A DNA stretch of 64,000 nucleotides from Nocardioides sp. (GTDB lineage: Bacteria; Actinomycetota; Actinomycetes; Propionibacteriales; Nocardioidaceae), in NCBI RefSeq assembly GCF_004803405.1, contig NZ_SSXI01000226.1, forward strand, positions 63,837 through 127,836, read 5' to 3'. The translations under genes and the position numbers were made by a program. Below are positions 1-9,599 of the stretch, piece after piece. A model generated the notes under the pieces. That model was not told the origin of the DNA, searched no databases, and saw only the letters and a list, made by a program, of their open reading frames with translations. The stretch's first letter is position 1; the number at the start of each line of letters is the position of its first letter.

Positions 1-312
1 GGGGAGTCCACCCTCCCCCAGGCCCGTCCCATGCAGGTTCAGCGCGGGGGCACCGATCCGTCGGGCGAAGTCGATCGACTCCGCCGCCGACGCGAGCAGC
101 GCAGCAGCTCCGTCGGGGCTGGTCAGGTCCCCGCCGACGTACCCGGTCATCGACGTGAACCGCGCACCGGTAGCGGCCAGTGCGGCGGCGTCCTTGGCCG
201 TCCAGTCCCAGATCTCGACCGCGAAGCCGGCATCGTGGATGCGCTTGACGCGGTCGAGGTGCGACTCGTCGAGGTACACCATCTCCGAGCACACCGCCAG
301 CGTGAATGTCAT
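1..312 (-). CDS. Hydroxypyruvate isomerase-like TIM-barrel protein, partial
   Basis: The first 104 residues are visible and the gene runs off the left edge. The N-terminus ([12 protein letters not shown], then EIWDW near 33 and LNLHGTG near 94) matches the xylose-isomerase-like TIM-barrel family annotated as hydroxypyruvate isomerase or IolH/IolI-type isomerase. The ATG overlaps the stop of the upstream dehydrogenase gene as ATGA. It is the last visible gene of the inositol operon, so isomerisation of a keto-inositol or related sugar is plausible. The exact substrate cannot be read from sequence. Confidence 0.75.
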   Translation of the reverse strand, partial: MTFTLAVCSEMVYLDESHLDRVKRIHDAGFAVEIWDWTAKDAAALAATGARFTSMTGYVGGDLTSPDGAAALLASAAESIDFARRIGAPALNLHGTGLGEGGLP

Positions 313-1346
313 CGAGAAGCTGCTCGTCCAACAGCCGCCACGGGTGCGGCGACCTCGGCGCGCCCACCCGTGCGGTAGGACTCGATCGCGGCCTCGGCGA
401 TTGCGAACGCGGCCCACGCCTCGTCGGCGCCGACGCTCGGCGCGCGGCCCTCCACGATCGCGCCCACGAACTCGGCGAACTCGCCGAGGTAGGCGTCCCG
501 GAGCAGCTCGGTGTCGCTCCGCGCGGTCGACGCGAGCCGGCCCTCGGCGTCGTGCAGGCGCATCGAGGTGCGGGACCCGTCGCCGATGGTCACCATCCCG
601 CGTGAGCCGAAGACCTCGCCCCGGACGTCGTAGCCGTACGTCGCCGCGAAGTTCGCCTCGGCGGTGGCGATCGCGCCGTTGTCGTAGCGGATGACGACCA
701 CGGCGGTGTCGAGCAGGCCGGCCTCCTTGAAGTCCGGCGCGATGAGAGCGTCGGCCGTCGCGGAGACGTCGACAGCTCGCGCTCCCGGGTTGAGCCAGTT
801 GAGCGTGTCGAAGTCGTGGATCAGCGTCTGGGTGAAGATCGTCCACGGCGGGATCGCGCCGGGGTCGGCCAGGCCCTCCCCCGGGTCCCGGGTGAGCGAG
901 CGCATCAGCCGTACGTCGCCGACCCGACCGGCCGCGACCGCGGCGTGGGCCGCGGCGAAGTCGGCGGCGAACCGGCGGTTGAACCCGACCTGGAGCGCAA
1001 CGCCGGCAGCCGTGGTCGCCTGTCGTCCTTCCTCGATCTCGCCAAGGTTCATCCCGGCCGGCTTCTCGCAGAAGACGTGCTTGCCGGCCTCGGCCGCCGC
1101 ACGGATCAGGCCGGCATGGGCGACGGACGACGCGGCGATCACGATCGCGTCGACGTCGGTCGCGGCGAACACCGAGCCGGGATCGGTCTCGGCCCGAGCG
1201 CCGAGCGTCTCCGCCAGGGCTGACGCGACTCCGGGGCGCGGATCCGCGACTGCGGTCAGGGTCGCGCCCGGGAGGTGTCGGGCGATGAGCTCCGCATGGT
1301 GGGCGCCGATGCGACCGGCGCCCACCAGGGCGATGCGAACCGTCAC
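309..1346 (-). CDS. Gfo/Idh/MocA oxidoreductase, second inositol dehydrogenase-like
   Basis: This 345-residue NAD(P)-dependent sugar or cyclitol dehydrogenase has GAGRIG at 9-14 for nucleotide binding, CEKP at 93-96 with the catalytic lysine, and an IHDFD motif near 176-180 where IolG enzymes keep their Asp/His pair. The GTG start overlaps the ABC ATPase stop as GTGA. It is a second dehydrogenase of this family in the operon (the other ends at 11414), so it may oxidise another inositol isomer such as scyllo- or D-chiro-inositol. That specificity is inferred from the duplication, not from residues. Confidence 0.85.
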   Translation of the reverse strand: MTVRIALVGAGRIGAHHAELIARHLPGATLTAVADPRPGVASALAETLGARAETDPGSVFAATDVDAIVIAASSVAHAGLIRAAAEAGKHVFCEKPAGMNLGEIEEGRQATTAAGVALQVGFNRRFAADFAAAHAAVAAGRVGDVRLMRSLTRDPGEGLADPGAIPPWTIFTQTLIHDFDTLNWLNPGARAVDVSATADALIAPDFKEAGLLDTAVVVIRYDNGAIATAEANFAATYGYDVRGEVFGSRGMVTIGDGSRTSMRLHDAEGRLASTARSDTELLRDAYLGEFAEFVGAIVEGRAPSVGADEAWAAFAIAEAAIESYRTGGRAEVAAPVAAVGRAASR

Positions 1347-2329
1347 TGAGCCTCGGCCTCCGCTTCGGCCTTGAGCTCCGCGACGATGTCGTTCGATGAG
1401 CCCATGGTGCGCTCGAGCTCGTGCGCCAGGGACTCCAGCTCCGCACCGCCGGCCATCATCGATGTCAGGTCCTGCACGGACAGCTCCGACTTCGGGAAGT
1501 CGCCCATGCTGCGACCGCGCCTCAAGAGCATGAACCGGTCTCCGACGGGATAGGCGTGGTGCGGGTTGTGCGTGATGAACACGACGCCCAGACCGCGGTC
1601 GCGGGCCTTGGCGATGTACTTCAGCACCACACCGGACTGCTTGACCCCGAGCGCAGCCGTCGGCTCGTCCAGGATCAGCACCCGGGCCCCGAAGTAGACG
1701 GCCCGCGCGATGGCGACGCATTGCCGCTCACCACCCGAGAGGGTGCCGATCGGCTGGTCCACGTCGCGCAGGTCGATGCCCATCGCGAGCAGCTCGCTGC
1801 GGGTCGTCCTCTTCATGAACTCGACGTCCAACCGTCGTGCCGGCCAGATGCCCTTCACCGGCTCCGAGCCGAGGAAGAAGTTGCGCCACACCGGCATCAG
1901 GGGGACCACGGCAAGGTCCTGGTAGACGGTGGCGATGCCCAGCGCCAGCGCGTCGCGCGGGCTGGACAGGTGGCGCTCCTCGCCGTCGACGAGGAACGTG
2001 CCCTCCGTGTGCTGGTGCGCACCGGCGAGGATCTTGATGAACGTCGACTTCCCGGCACCGTTGTCACCCAGCACGCAGGTGACCTCGCCGGCCTTGACCG
2101 ACGTCGTCACCTCCCGCAGCGCGATCACCCGGCCGTAGGACTTGCCGATGTCGGTCACCTCGATGATCGGCGTCCCTCGCGGGGGAATCGCGAGACCGTC
2201 GGCGGCGGTCGGGGTCTGCACCTCTTGCTTTTGGCGGTGCGCAGCTTCCTTGGCCTGTTGCGTGGCGTACTCGCGGGCGACCCTGCCGATCCGCTTGCCC
2301 GTTGCGCTCACCTTCTCGTCATCGGTCAT
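1343..2329 (-). CDS. Sugar ABC transporter ATP-binding protein
   Basis: This 328-residue protein has a single ATPase domain. Walker A is GDNGAGKST, the signature is LSGGERQ and Walker B is [12 protein letters not shown] roughly 50-residue charged N-terminal extension precedes the domain. RbsA-type sugar importers usually carry two fused ATPase domains; one domain points to an FrcA-like homodimer. The ATG was chosen because GGAGGAG lies just upstream and it overlaps the permease stop as ATGA. It powers the importer encoded with the permease and binding lipoprotein, probably for inositol given the operon. Confidence 0.9.
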   Translation of the reverse strand: MTDDEKVSATGKRIGRVAREYATQQAKEAAHRQKQEVQTPTAADGLAIPPRGTPIIEVTDIGKSYGRVIALREVTTSVKAGEVTCVLGDNGAGKSTFIKILAGAHQHTEGTFLVDGEERHLSSPRDALALGIATVYQDLAVVPLMPVWRNFFLGSEPVKGIWPARRLDVEFMKRTTRSELLAMGIDLRDVDQPIGTLSGGERQCVAIARAVYFGARVLILDEPTAALGVKQSGVVLKYIAKARDRGLGVVFITHNPHHAYPVGDRFMLLRRGRSMGDFPKSELSVQDLTSMMAGGAELESLAHELERTMGSSNDIVAELKAEAEAEAQ

Positions 2330-3360
2330 CGTGACTCCTCCGCCCGCTTGCGCACCCATTCGTTGAGCAGGACCGCACCCAGCAACATCGCGCCGAGGAA
2401 CGCCTTCAGCCAGTTGTTGTCCCAGCCGGCGTAGACGATGCCCTGGTTGGCCATGCCGTAGATGAGCGCGCCGAACGCGGCGCCGATCGCCGAGCCGTAG
2501 CCGCCGGTCAGCAGGCAGCCGCCGACGACGGCGCAGATGATGTAGATGAACTCCTGGCCGACGCCGGTGTTGCTCTGCACCGTGGAGCTGCTGAACAGCA
2601 GCAGCATCCCGACCAGCCAGCCGCAGCCAGCTGTCGTCATGAACAAGCCGATCTTGGTGCTCACGACCGGCACGCCGACCTGCCGAGAGGACTGCTTGGC
2701 GCCGCCGACAGCGAAGATCCAGTTGCCGACACGGGTACGGAGTAGCACCCAGGTCGCCAGCGCGGTCACTGCGATCCACCACACGATCGAGATGACGACC
2801 GTGCCGCCGGCGAGGTCGAACGACGACCCGAAGATCTTCTGCGGCTGGTCGTAGAAGGGGACGTTGCGCATGCCCTGGATGGCGACCTGGCCGATCAGCG
2901 CCTTCGTCCCGGCGAGGTCGATGCCCTGCAGCACGAAGAACGTGCCGAGGGTGACGATGAAGCTGGGCAATCCCGTCTTCATCACCATCAGGCCGTTGAG
3001 GAAGCCGACTCCGAGGGCGAGGGCGAGCGAGACGAGGATCGCGACCCAGATGTTCAGGCCGTACTCGGTCGTCAGGACGCCGACCACGAGGCCGGTGAAG
3101 CCCGTGATCGCCCCGGCGGAGAGGTCGAACTCGCCGCCGATCATCAGGAGCGAGACCGCAACGGCCATGATTCCGATCGTCGACGCCGAGTCCAGCCAGG
3201 TGCTGGCTCCCCGAGCGGTTGCGAAGGTGTCGGTCGTGACGGCGAAGAAGACGAAGATCGCGACCGCTGCCAGGAGCGCGCCGATCTCGGGGCGCTTCAT
3301 CACCCTGGCGACAGGAGACGTGCGGACGACGCGTTCGTCCGCGACCGCAGTGGTGGTCAT
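2326..3360 (-). CDS. Sugar/inositol ABC transporter permease (RbsC family)
   Basis: This 344-residue polytopic membrane protein has about nine hydrophobic segments beginning near residue 30. It carries the GGEFDLSAG stretch near 85-95 typical of the branched-chain/ribose permease family BPD_transp_2. The start at 3360 is preceded by GGAAAGGAACC. It forms the membrane channel of the importer with the adjacent ATPase and lipoprotein. A strong hairpin separates it from the binding-protein gene, which may keep its expression below that of the binding protein. Confidence 0.9.
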   Translation of the reverse strand: MTTTAVADERVVRTSPVARVMKRPEIGALLAAVAIFVFFAVTTDTFATARGASTWLDSASTIGIMAVAVSLLMIGGEFDLSAGAITGFTGLVVGVLTTEYGLNIWVAILVSLALALGVGFLNGLMVMKTGLPSFIVTLGTFFVLQGIDLAGTKALIGQVAIQGMRNVPFYDQPQKIFGSSFDLAGGTVVISIVWWIAVTALATWVLLRTRVGNWIFAVGGAKQSSRQVGVPVVSTKIGLFMTTAGCGWLVGMLLLFSSSTVQSNTGVGQEFIYIICAVVGGCLLTGGYGSAIGAAFGALIYGMANQGIVYAGWDNNWLKAFLGAMLLGAVLLNEWVRKRAEESR

Positions 3361-3386
3361 GTGCTGGTTCCTTTCCAGAAGCCGGG

Positions 3387-3417
3387 GTGGGGCCCGCCGG
3401 ACACCGGCAGGCCCCAC
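3387..3417 (-). terminator. Stable intercistronic hairpin between binding-protein and permease genes
   Basis: The arms 3387-3400 and 3404-3417 pair over 14 positions with one G-U wobble and a 3-nt loop. No U-tract follows, so it looks like an attenuator or 3' mRNA-stabilising element rather than a full terminator. Such elements often raise the level of the solute-binding protein relative to the permease. Confidence 0.7.
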
Positions 3418-3424
3418 GCCCCAC

Positions 3425-4390
3425 TCAGCGGGTGCCGTTCTTGGCGAACTCGAGCACCGCGTCGGCGTTGTCGCTCGTGATGAACGCCGGGCCGGAGTTG
3501 ATGGCCTGGCCGCCGCCCACGTCGTTGCCGTTGATCGACTTCAGGTAGAGCGTGCTGACGCCGAGGTAGCCCTGGACGTAGGGCTGCTGGTCGACGGCGA
3601 ACAGGATGGTGCCGTCCTTGATCTCGTTGATGACGTCCTCGCTCAGGTCGAAGGTCGCGACCTGAGCGTCGCTGCCAGCCTGGTCGACGGCCGCCACGGC
3701 GTTGATGCCGTACTGGCCACCGAGGGTGAGCACGGCGTCGATCGAGTCGTCGGACTGCAGCTTGGACGTGATCGTCGAGGTCACGGCGTTCTCGTCGGTG
3801 CCATCGACCTGCAGGTTCTCAACGTTCCCGCCGGCGGTCTCGGCAACTGCGGCACATCGCTCCTCCAGACCGATGTTTCCGGCCTCCTGGATGACGCAGA
3901 GGATGTTGCTGAAGCCCTCCTCCTTGAGCCGCTCGCCGACCGCGCGCCCGGCGATCGTCTCGCTCTGACCGATGTGCGTGATGGCCCCGAAGTCCGCCCA
4001 CTGGTCGTAGCCGGAGTTGATCGTCACGACCGGGACACCCGCCTCCACGGCCGTCTCGATGCTGTCCTGGAGGCCGTCCGGGTTGGCCATCGAGACGACG
4101 ATGCCGTCGACGTCGTCGGCGACGGCGGCGTCGATGAGCTCGGACTGCTTGGAGGGATCGGGATCGGCTGAGTACTCAACCGAGACACCGTAGTCGTCAC
4201 CCGCGCGCTCGGCGCCGGACTTCACCCGGTCCCAGAACGCGTCGCCAGGACCGCTGTGGGTGATGACCGCGTAGGTGAGGTCCGACGTCTCCGTCGGGGC
4301 CCCGCTCTCCTCCTTGCCGGTCCCGCTGCACGCAGCGAGCAACAGGGCTGATGCGGCCAGCCCGGCGATGGTGATCCTTCTGTTCCTCAT
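3425..4390 (-). CDS. Sugar ABC transporter substrate-binding lipoprotein
   Basis: This 321-residue protein has a lipoprotein signal peptide; the lipobox LAAC ends at Cys21. It is followed by a periplasmic-binding-protein type I fold of the ribose/inositol family (Peripla_BP_4), with an early YAVITHSGPGDAFWDRV segment that often contacts sugar. The start has AGAAAGG upstream. Membrane anchoring is expected in a Gram-positive. Its position between iolA and the permease gene suggests it binds myo-inositol or a related cyclitol. Confidence 0.9.
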   Translation of the reverse strand: MRNRRITIAGLAASALLLAACSGTGKEESGAPTETSDLTYAVITHSGPGDAFWDRVKSGAERAGDDYGVSVEYSADPDPSKQSELIDAAVADDVDGIVVSMANPDGLQDSIETAVEAGVPVVTINSGYDQWADFGAITHIGQSETIAGRAVGERLKEEGFSNILCVIQEAGNIGLEERCAAVAETAGGNVENLQVDGTDENAVTSTITSKLQSDDSIDAVLTLGGQYGINAVAAVDQAGSDAQVATFDLSEDVINEIKDGTILFAVDQQPYVQGYLGVSTLYLKSINGNDVGGGQAINSGPAFITSDNADAVLEFAKNGTR

Positions 4391-4435
4391 GTGTGGTGCC
4401 TTTCTCTGCGGGACCCGGTCGGACAGCGTGCCCGG

Positions 4436-5932
4436 TCAGGCGTTCGTGGGGAAGTGGAAGCTTGCGCCGATCGGGTTCTCGACGTGGGGCCAGCGTGAGG
4501 TGACCACCTTGGCGCGGGTGTAGAACGACACGCCCTCAGGGCCGTGCACGTGCTTGTCGCCGAAGAGGGAGTCCTTCCACCCGCCGAAGGAGTAGTACGC
4601 CATCGGTACTGGTACCGGGACGTTCACGCCGATCATTCCGACCTTGACGCCGCGCTGGAACCGCCGCGCGGCCTCGCCGCTGGAGGTGAAGATCGCGGTG
4701 CCGTTGCCGTAGGGGTTGGCGTTGACCAGGGCGATCGCCTCGTCGACGTCGTCGCTGCGCAGCACGGACAGCACCGGGCCGAAGATCTCCTGGGTGTAGC
4801 AGTCCATCTGCGGCGTCACGCCGTCGATCACGGTCGGCCCGACGAAGAACCCGTCCTCGTGTCCGGGTACGACGAGACGACGCCCGTCGACGGTGACCCG
4901 CCCGCCCTGCCGTTCGCCGGCGTCGATCAGGCCGACGATCCGGTCGCGGGCCGCCGGGGTGACCACCGGGCCCATCTCACTCGCTGCGTCACGGCCCGAG
5001 CCGACGACCACGGCACGCGCCTTGGCGTTCACGGCCTCGACCAACGCGTCGCCGGTGCGGCCCACCGCCACCGCGGCCGAGATCGCCATGCACCGCTCGC
5101 CCGCCGACCCGAACGCCGCAGCCACCAGGTGGTCGGAGGCGAAGTCGAGGTCGGCGTCCGGAAGCACGATCGCGTGGTTCTTGGCGCCGCCGAGGGCCTG
5201 AACCCGCTTGCCGTTCTCACTGGCGCGTTGGTGGATGTAGCGGGCGATCGGCGTGGAGCCCACGAACGACACCGCGGCGACGTCGGGGTGGTCCAGGATC
5301 GCGTCGACCGCCTCCTTGTCACCGTGGACGACGTTGAACACGCCCTCCGGCAATCCCGCTTCGGCCCACAGCTCCGCGAGCAGGACGGACGCTGAAGGAT
5401 CGCGCTCGCTGGGCTTGAGCACGAACGTGTTGCCGCACGCGATCGCCACCGGGAACATCCACATCGGCACCATCGCCGGGAAGTTGAACGGCGTGATCCC
5501 GGCGACCACGCCGAGCGGCTCGCGGAAGGAGAACACGTCCACACCGGTCGACACCTGGTCGGAGTAGTCGCCCTTGAGCAACTGCGGGATGCCGCACGCG
5601 AACTCGACGACCTCCAGGCCGCGCTGCACCTCGCCACGAGCGTCGGACAGTACCTTGCCGTGCTCGTCGGTGATCGCCTCGGCCAGCCGGTCCAGGTTGG
5701 CCTCGACCAGGTGCTGGAAGCGGAACAGGATCTTCGTGCGGGCGCTCAGCGAGCTCTGCGACCAGGTGTCGAAGGCGTCACGTGCCACCGCGATCGCGTG
5801 GTCCACGTCGGTCGCTGAGGCGAGCAGTACCTCGGCCTGCTCCTCTCCAGTCGCGGGATTCCAGACCGGACTGGTGCGGGTCGAACCAGCCGCGCTCCGA
5901 GTGCCGCCGATCCAGTGTTCGATCGTCCTCAC
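4436..5932 (-). CDS. iolA: Methylmalonate-semialdehyde dehydrogenase (CoA-acylating)
   Basis: This 498-residue aldehyde dehydrogenase has ITPFNFP near 166 and the nucleophile cysteine in GERCMAIS near 283. GGAKNH near 247 replaces the general-base glutamate motif of ordinary aldehyde dehydrogenases, which is characteristic of the MmsA/IolA group. It converts malonate semialdehyde to acetyl-CoA at the end of inositol breakdown and can serve valine catabolism. The start is GTG with AGGAAGAG upstream. It lies 33 bp after iolD and 45 bp before the binding-lipoprotein gene. Confidence 0.93.
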   Translation of the reverse strand: MRTIEHWIGGTRSAAGSTRTSPVWNPATGEEQAEVLLASATDVDHAIAVARDAFDTWSQSSLSARTKILFRFQHLVEANLDRLAEAITDEHGKVLSDARGEVQRGLEVVEFACGIPQLLKGDYSDQVSTGVDVFSFREPLGVVAGITPFNFPAMVPMWMFPVAIACGNTFVLKPSERDPSASVLLAELWAEAGLPEGVFNVVHGDKEAVDAILDHPDVAAVSFVGSTPIARYIHQRASENGKRVQALGGAKNHAIVLPDADLDFASDHLVAAAFGSAGERCMAISAAVAVGRTGDALVEAVNAKARAVVVGSGRDAASEMGPVVTPAARDRIVGLIDAGERQGGRVTVDGRRLVVPGHEDGFFVGPTVIDGVTPQMDCYTQEIFGPVLSVLRSDDVDEAIALVNANPYGNGTAIFTSSGEAARRFQRGVKVGMIGVNVPVPVPMAYYSFGGWKDSLFGDKHVHGPEGVSFYTRAKVVTSRWPHVENPIGASFHFPTNA

Positions 5933-5965
5933 AGGTTTCTCTTCCTACTGGGTGCAGTGGATGGG

Positions 5966-7849
5966 TCAGAGGTGAAGCCGCTGATCACGCTTCGCGGCGT
6001 CGTACCGGGCCCGGGCCTCGGTCGTGGACTCAAGCTCGGAGACCTCCGCGACGGGGACGTCCCACCAGGCTCCGCTGCTCGGTGCGGGCACCAGCGGGTC
6101 GGTCTCGATGTGGATCACGACGGGTCCGGTCGCGTCCGACTTCGCCTTGCGCAGTGCTTGGTGCAGCTCGTCGATGCTGCTGGCGTGGAGCACCTGGGCG
6201 CCGAGGCTCTCGGCGTTGGCGGCGAGGTCGATCGGCAGCTTGTCTCCGTCGAGTCGCCCGGTCGCCGGGTTGCGGCGGCGGTACGCCGTCCCGTAGCGCT
6301 GGGAGCCGAGCGACTCCGAGAGCGCGCCGATGGAGGCGAACCCGTGGTTCTGCACGAGGATCACGATGATCTTGACGTTCTCCTGGACCGCCGTGACCAG
6401 CTCCGAGGCCATCATCAAGTAGGAGCCGTCGCCGACCATGACGAACACGTCCCGGTCGGGCGCGGCCATTCGGACTCCGAGTCCGCCGGCGATCTCATAG
6501 CCCATGCACGAGAAGCCGTACTCGACGTGGTAGCCCTTCGGGTCCCGGGTGCGCCACAGCTTGTGCAGGTCACCGGGCATCGAGCCGGCCGCGCACACGA
6601 CGACGTCGCGGGCGTCGGCGACGTCGTTCACGGCACCGATGACCTCCGACTGCCCAGGCAGCGGTCCGTGGCCCAGGTGGTAGGCACGCTCGACCGTGGC
6701 GTCCCAGTCCGCCGCCAGCGAGCGCACCCGGTCGCGGTAGTCGCCGTCGGTCTGGCGACCCGCGAGGGCCTGGGCGAGCGCCCTCAGGCCCTCGCGGGCG
6801 TCTCCGACCAGCGGCAGGCCGGCCTGCTTGTGCCCGTCCAGGCTCGCGACGTTGAGGTTGACGAACCGGACGTCGGGGTCGGCGAAGATGCTGCGCGAGG
6901 CGGTGGTGAAGTCGCTGTAGCGGGTACCGATCCCGAGGACGACGTCCGCGTCACGGGCGATCGCGTTGGCTGCGGTGGTGCCGGTCGCGCCGACCGCGCC
7001 GAGGGCCAGCGGATGGTCGTAGGGCAGGGATCCCTTGCCGGCCTGGGTCTCGGCGACCGGGATGCCGGTCGCCTCGACGAAGGCACGCAGCTCCTCGGTC
7101 GCCTCGGCGTAGATGGTGCCACCGCCGGAGACGATCAGCGGCCGACGGGCGCCGCGCAGCAGCTCGGCGGCGCGAGCCACCAGCGCGTCCTCGGGCTGCG
7201 GTCGAGCCACGCGCCACACCCGCTTCTCGAACAGCTCCAATGGCCAGTCGTACGCCTCCGCCTGCACGTCCTGCGGCAGGGCGAGTGTGACCGCGCCGGT
7301 CTCGACCGGGTCGGACAGCACCCGCATCGCGCCCAGCAGGGCCGAGGGCAGCTGCTCGGGGCGCCACACCCGGTCGAAGTACTTCGACACCGGTCGGAAC
7401 GCGTCGTTGACCGACACGTCGCCGCTGGACGGGAGCTCGAGCTCCTGCAGCACAGGGGACGCCACTCGGGTCGCGAACACGTCTCCGGGCAGGAGCAGCA
7501 CGGGGATCCGGTTGATGGTGGCGAGCGCGGCGCCGGTGACCATGTTGGTCGCGCCCGGGCCGACGGACGCCGTACAGGCGAGCGTCGACAGCCGGTTGCG
7601 CATCCGGGCGTAGCCGACGGCGGCGTGCACCATGCCCTGCTCGTTGCGACCCGTCCAGTACGGCAGCCGGCCGGGCTCGCGCAGCTCCTCCTCGAGCAGC
7701 GCCTCGCCGACGCCTGCGAGGTTGCCGTGGCCGAAGATCCCGAAGCAGCCCTCGACCAGGCGGTGCTCGACGCCGTCCCGCTCCGAGTACTGGACGCCGA
7801 GGAACCGCACCAGCGCTTGTGCGACGGTCAACCGGACCGTACCGCTCAT
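5966..7849 (-). CDS. iolD: 3D-(3,5/4)-trihydroxycyclohexane-1,2-dione hydrolase
   Basis: This 627-residue thiamine-diphosphate enzyme of the acetolactate synthase superfamily opens the ring of the diketo-inositol. The N-terminal pyrimidine-binding domain includes FGIFGHGN near 33. The C-terminal domain has the ThDP/Mg motif beginning GDGSYLMM and ending near VQNHG. Its length matches known IolD. The ATG overlaps the iolB stop as ATGA, indicating translational coupling. Confidence 0.95.
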   Translation of the reverse strand: MSGTVRLTVAQALVRFLGVQYSERDGVEHRLVEGCFGIFGHGNLAGVGEALLEEELREPGRLPYWTGRNEQGMVHAAVGYARMRNRLSTLACTASVGPGATNMVTGAALATINRIPVLLLPGDVFATRVASPVLQELELPSSGDVSVNDAFRPVSKYFDRVWRPEQLPSALLGAMRVLSDPVETGAVTLALPQDVQAEAYDWPLELFEKRVWRVARPQPEDALVARAAELLRGARRPLIVSGGGTIYAEATEELRAFVEATGIPVAETQAGKGSLPYDHPLALGAVGATGTTAANAIARDADVVLGIGTRYSDFTTASRSIFADPDVRFVNLNVASLDGHKQAGLPLVGDAREGLRALAQALAGRQTDGDYRDRVRSLAADWDATVERAYHLGHGPLPGQSEVIGAVNDVADARDVVVCAAGSMPGDLHKLWRTRDPKGYHVEYGFSCMGYEIAGGLGVRMAAPDRDVFVMVGDGSYLMMASELVTAVQENVKIIVILVQNHGFASIGALSESLGSQRYGTAYRRRNPATGRLDGDKLPIDLAANAESLGAQVLHASSIDELHQALRKAKSDATGPVVIHIETDPLVPAPSSGAWWDVPVAEVSELESTTEARARYDAAKRDQRLHL

Positions 7850-8706
7850 CGGGTGCTCCTCTCGTCGGTGGTGGTCAGGGGCAGCCGCGGATCGACTGCC
7901 GCGTCGTCCCAGGTGCTCCGCACCCAGGCATGGGCCGGGTCGTCACAGATCAGCCAGGCGCGCTCGGCGCCCGGACCCGCCATCACGTTCAGGTAGTACA
8001 GGTCGTAGCCGGGCGCCGCCATCGACGGCCCGTGCCAGCCGTGCGGGATGGTGACCACGTCGCCGGTCCGTACCTCGGCGAGCAGGTCCGCCGGACGGTC
8101 GTCGGTTCCGTACACCCGCTGGTAGGCCACCCCCGGTCCGTCGGGCCCGTCGGCGACCTCGAAGTAGTAGATCTCCTCCAGCACGCTCTCGGCGCCGGGC
8201 CGGTCCTCGTCGTGCTTGTGGGGCGGGTACGACGACCAGTTGCCGCCCGGCGTGAGCACCTCGACCACTATTAGGCGGTCGCACTCGAACGTGTCGGCCG
8301 CAGCGAGGTTGTTGACCTGGCGGCTGCAGCTGCCGGCGCCGCGGAGCTCGACGGGGACGTCCTCCGCCTTCGCGTACCGGAACGGAAGCCGGCGCTCGCA
8401 CCGTGCGGACGGGAGCGCGAACCGGCCGCCGTCGGCGGAGCTGATCGTCACGTCCGAGTCGCGAGGAACATAGGCGAAGTCGCTGACCCGGCTGAACACG
8501 CTCGCGCGCCCTCCGAGCTCGACGACCTCGCCGTCGCACTCCACCACGCAGTCGCCTGCGAGGGGCAGCACCAGCATCTCCTCCTCGCCCGAGGCGAGCG
8601 TGTGCCGCTCGGCCGGCGCCAGCGTGACCACGCGGAGACCGCTGTAGGTCCACCCGGCATCGGCAGGGCTCACGGCCGTGGCAGCGGGGAGGTGGCGCGC
8701 GTTCAC
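7846..8706 (-). CDS. iolB: 5-deoxy-glucuronate isomerase
   Basis: This 286-residue protein of the IolB/KduI cupin family has the metal-site region SYPPHKHDED near 200 and IPHGWHGP near 235. It isomerises 5-deoxy-D-glucuronate to 2-deoxy-5-keto-D-gluconate, the substrate of IolC. The start is GTG, overlapping the preceding aldolase gene as GTGA. Confidence 0.95.
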   Translation of the reverse strand: MNARHLPAATAVSPADAGWTYSGLRVVTLAPAERHTLASGEEEMLVLPLAGDCVVECDGEVVELGGRASVFSRVSDFAYVPRDSDVTISSADGGRFALPSARCERRLPFRYAKAEDVPVELRGAGSCSRQVNNLAAADTFECDRLIVVEVLTPGGNWSSYPPHKHDEDRPGAESVLEEIYYFEVADGPDGPGVAYQRVYGTDDRPADLLAEVRTGDVVTIPHGWHGPSMAAPGYDLYYLNVMAGPGAERAWLICDDPAHAWVRSTWDDAAVDPRLPLTTTDERSTR

Positions 8707-9599
8707 AGCAGGCCCACCGTCCGATCGACAGCTGCGGCCACGTCGCCGTCCGGCGGGTAGAGCAGGGCCCGGCCGACGATCATGCCCACGACCGTGGGCT
8801 GCTTGAGTGCGCGCTGCCAGCGCTCGAAGGTCTCCGGCTGGTCGACGCTCGCTTCACCGCCGAGCAGCAGCACCGGCAGCGTGGTCGCCGCGGCGACCCG
8901 TTCCATGTCGTCCACCACCGGCAGCTTGAGCCAGGTGTGCGCCGACGTCGCGCCGAGCCCGGCCGCCACGGTGGCCGACCGGATCACGGCCTCGGGGCTC
9001 AGGTCGTTGCGCACGCGGCCGCTGACGCGGTGCGAGATGAACGGCTCCACCATGGCCATCAGGTGGTGCGACGCCAGCTCGGTGACGGCGCGAGCGCATG
9101 CCTCGAGGGTTGCGACGGTCGCGGGGTCGTCCGGGTCGATGCGGGTGAGCATCTTGCCCCCGTCGTACCCCATCGCGGCGATGGTTGCCGCGTCGTACGC
9201 CGTCATCCGGTCGTCGATCTCGAACGCCGTCCCGGCGAGGCCGCCGCGGTTCATCGAGCCGAGGACGACCTTGTCATCGAGCGCCCCCATCAGCAACAGG
9301 TCTTCGACCATGTCGGCCGTGCCGAGGAAACCATCGACGCCGGGGCGGTCGAGGGCGACCGCGAGCCGACGCAGCAGGTCGCCGCGGTCGGCCATCGCGA
9401 GCGGGTCCTCACCGACCCGCAGCGCACCTCGGGCGGGATGGTCGGCCGCGATGATCATCAGCCGACCGCTCTCGCCGACCAGCGAAGCGCGGCGCTTGCG
9501 CCCGGCGGCTGCGGCCGCAATCGCGCCGGGGTCCTGGAGCCGGATGGACGTCATCGCCCGCGCCAGCTCCTCACCAGTAGCGGTCGAGTAGTCAGGCAT
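8703..9599 (-). CDS. DeoC/LacD-type aldolase of actinobacterial iol operons (Cgl0158-like)
   Basis: This 298-residue (beta/alpha)8-barrel protein resembles the Cgl0158-type family found in inositol clusters of Corynebacterium and relatives, related to LacD/DeoC aldolases. IIAADHPARG lies near 52 and a lysine-containing TWLKLPVV segment lies late in the barrel. Lying between iolC and iolB, it probably cleaves 2-deoxy-5-keto-gluconate 6-phosphate into DHAP and malonate semialdehyde, the IolJ step. The start at 9599 follows GGGGAGG and overlaps iolC by 8 bp. Confidence 0.8.
   Translation of the reverse strand: MPDYSTATGEELARAMTSIRLQDPGAIAAAAAGRKRRASLVGESGRLMIIAADHPARGALRVGEDPLAMADRGDLLRRLAVALDRPGVDGFLGTADMVEDLLLMGALDDKVVLGSMNRGGLAGTAFEIDDRMTAYDAATIAAMGYDGGKMLTRIDPDDPATVATLEACARAVTELASHHLMAMVEPFISHRVSGRVRNDLSPEAVIRSATVAAGLGATSAHTWLKLPVVDDMERVAAATTLPVLLLGGEASVDQPETFERWQRALKQPTVVGMIVGRALLYPPDGDVAAAVDRTVGLL

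Noticed and set aside
5915..7996. A 693-codon open frame on the plus strand
   Set aside because: It lies antisense to iolD and part of iolB, whose protein motifs are clear. Its translation is the low-complexity Arg/Gly/Val type expected from reading GC-rich genes backwards.
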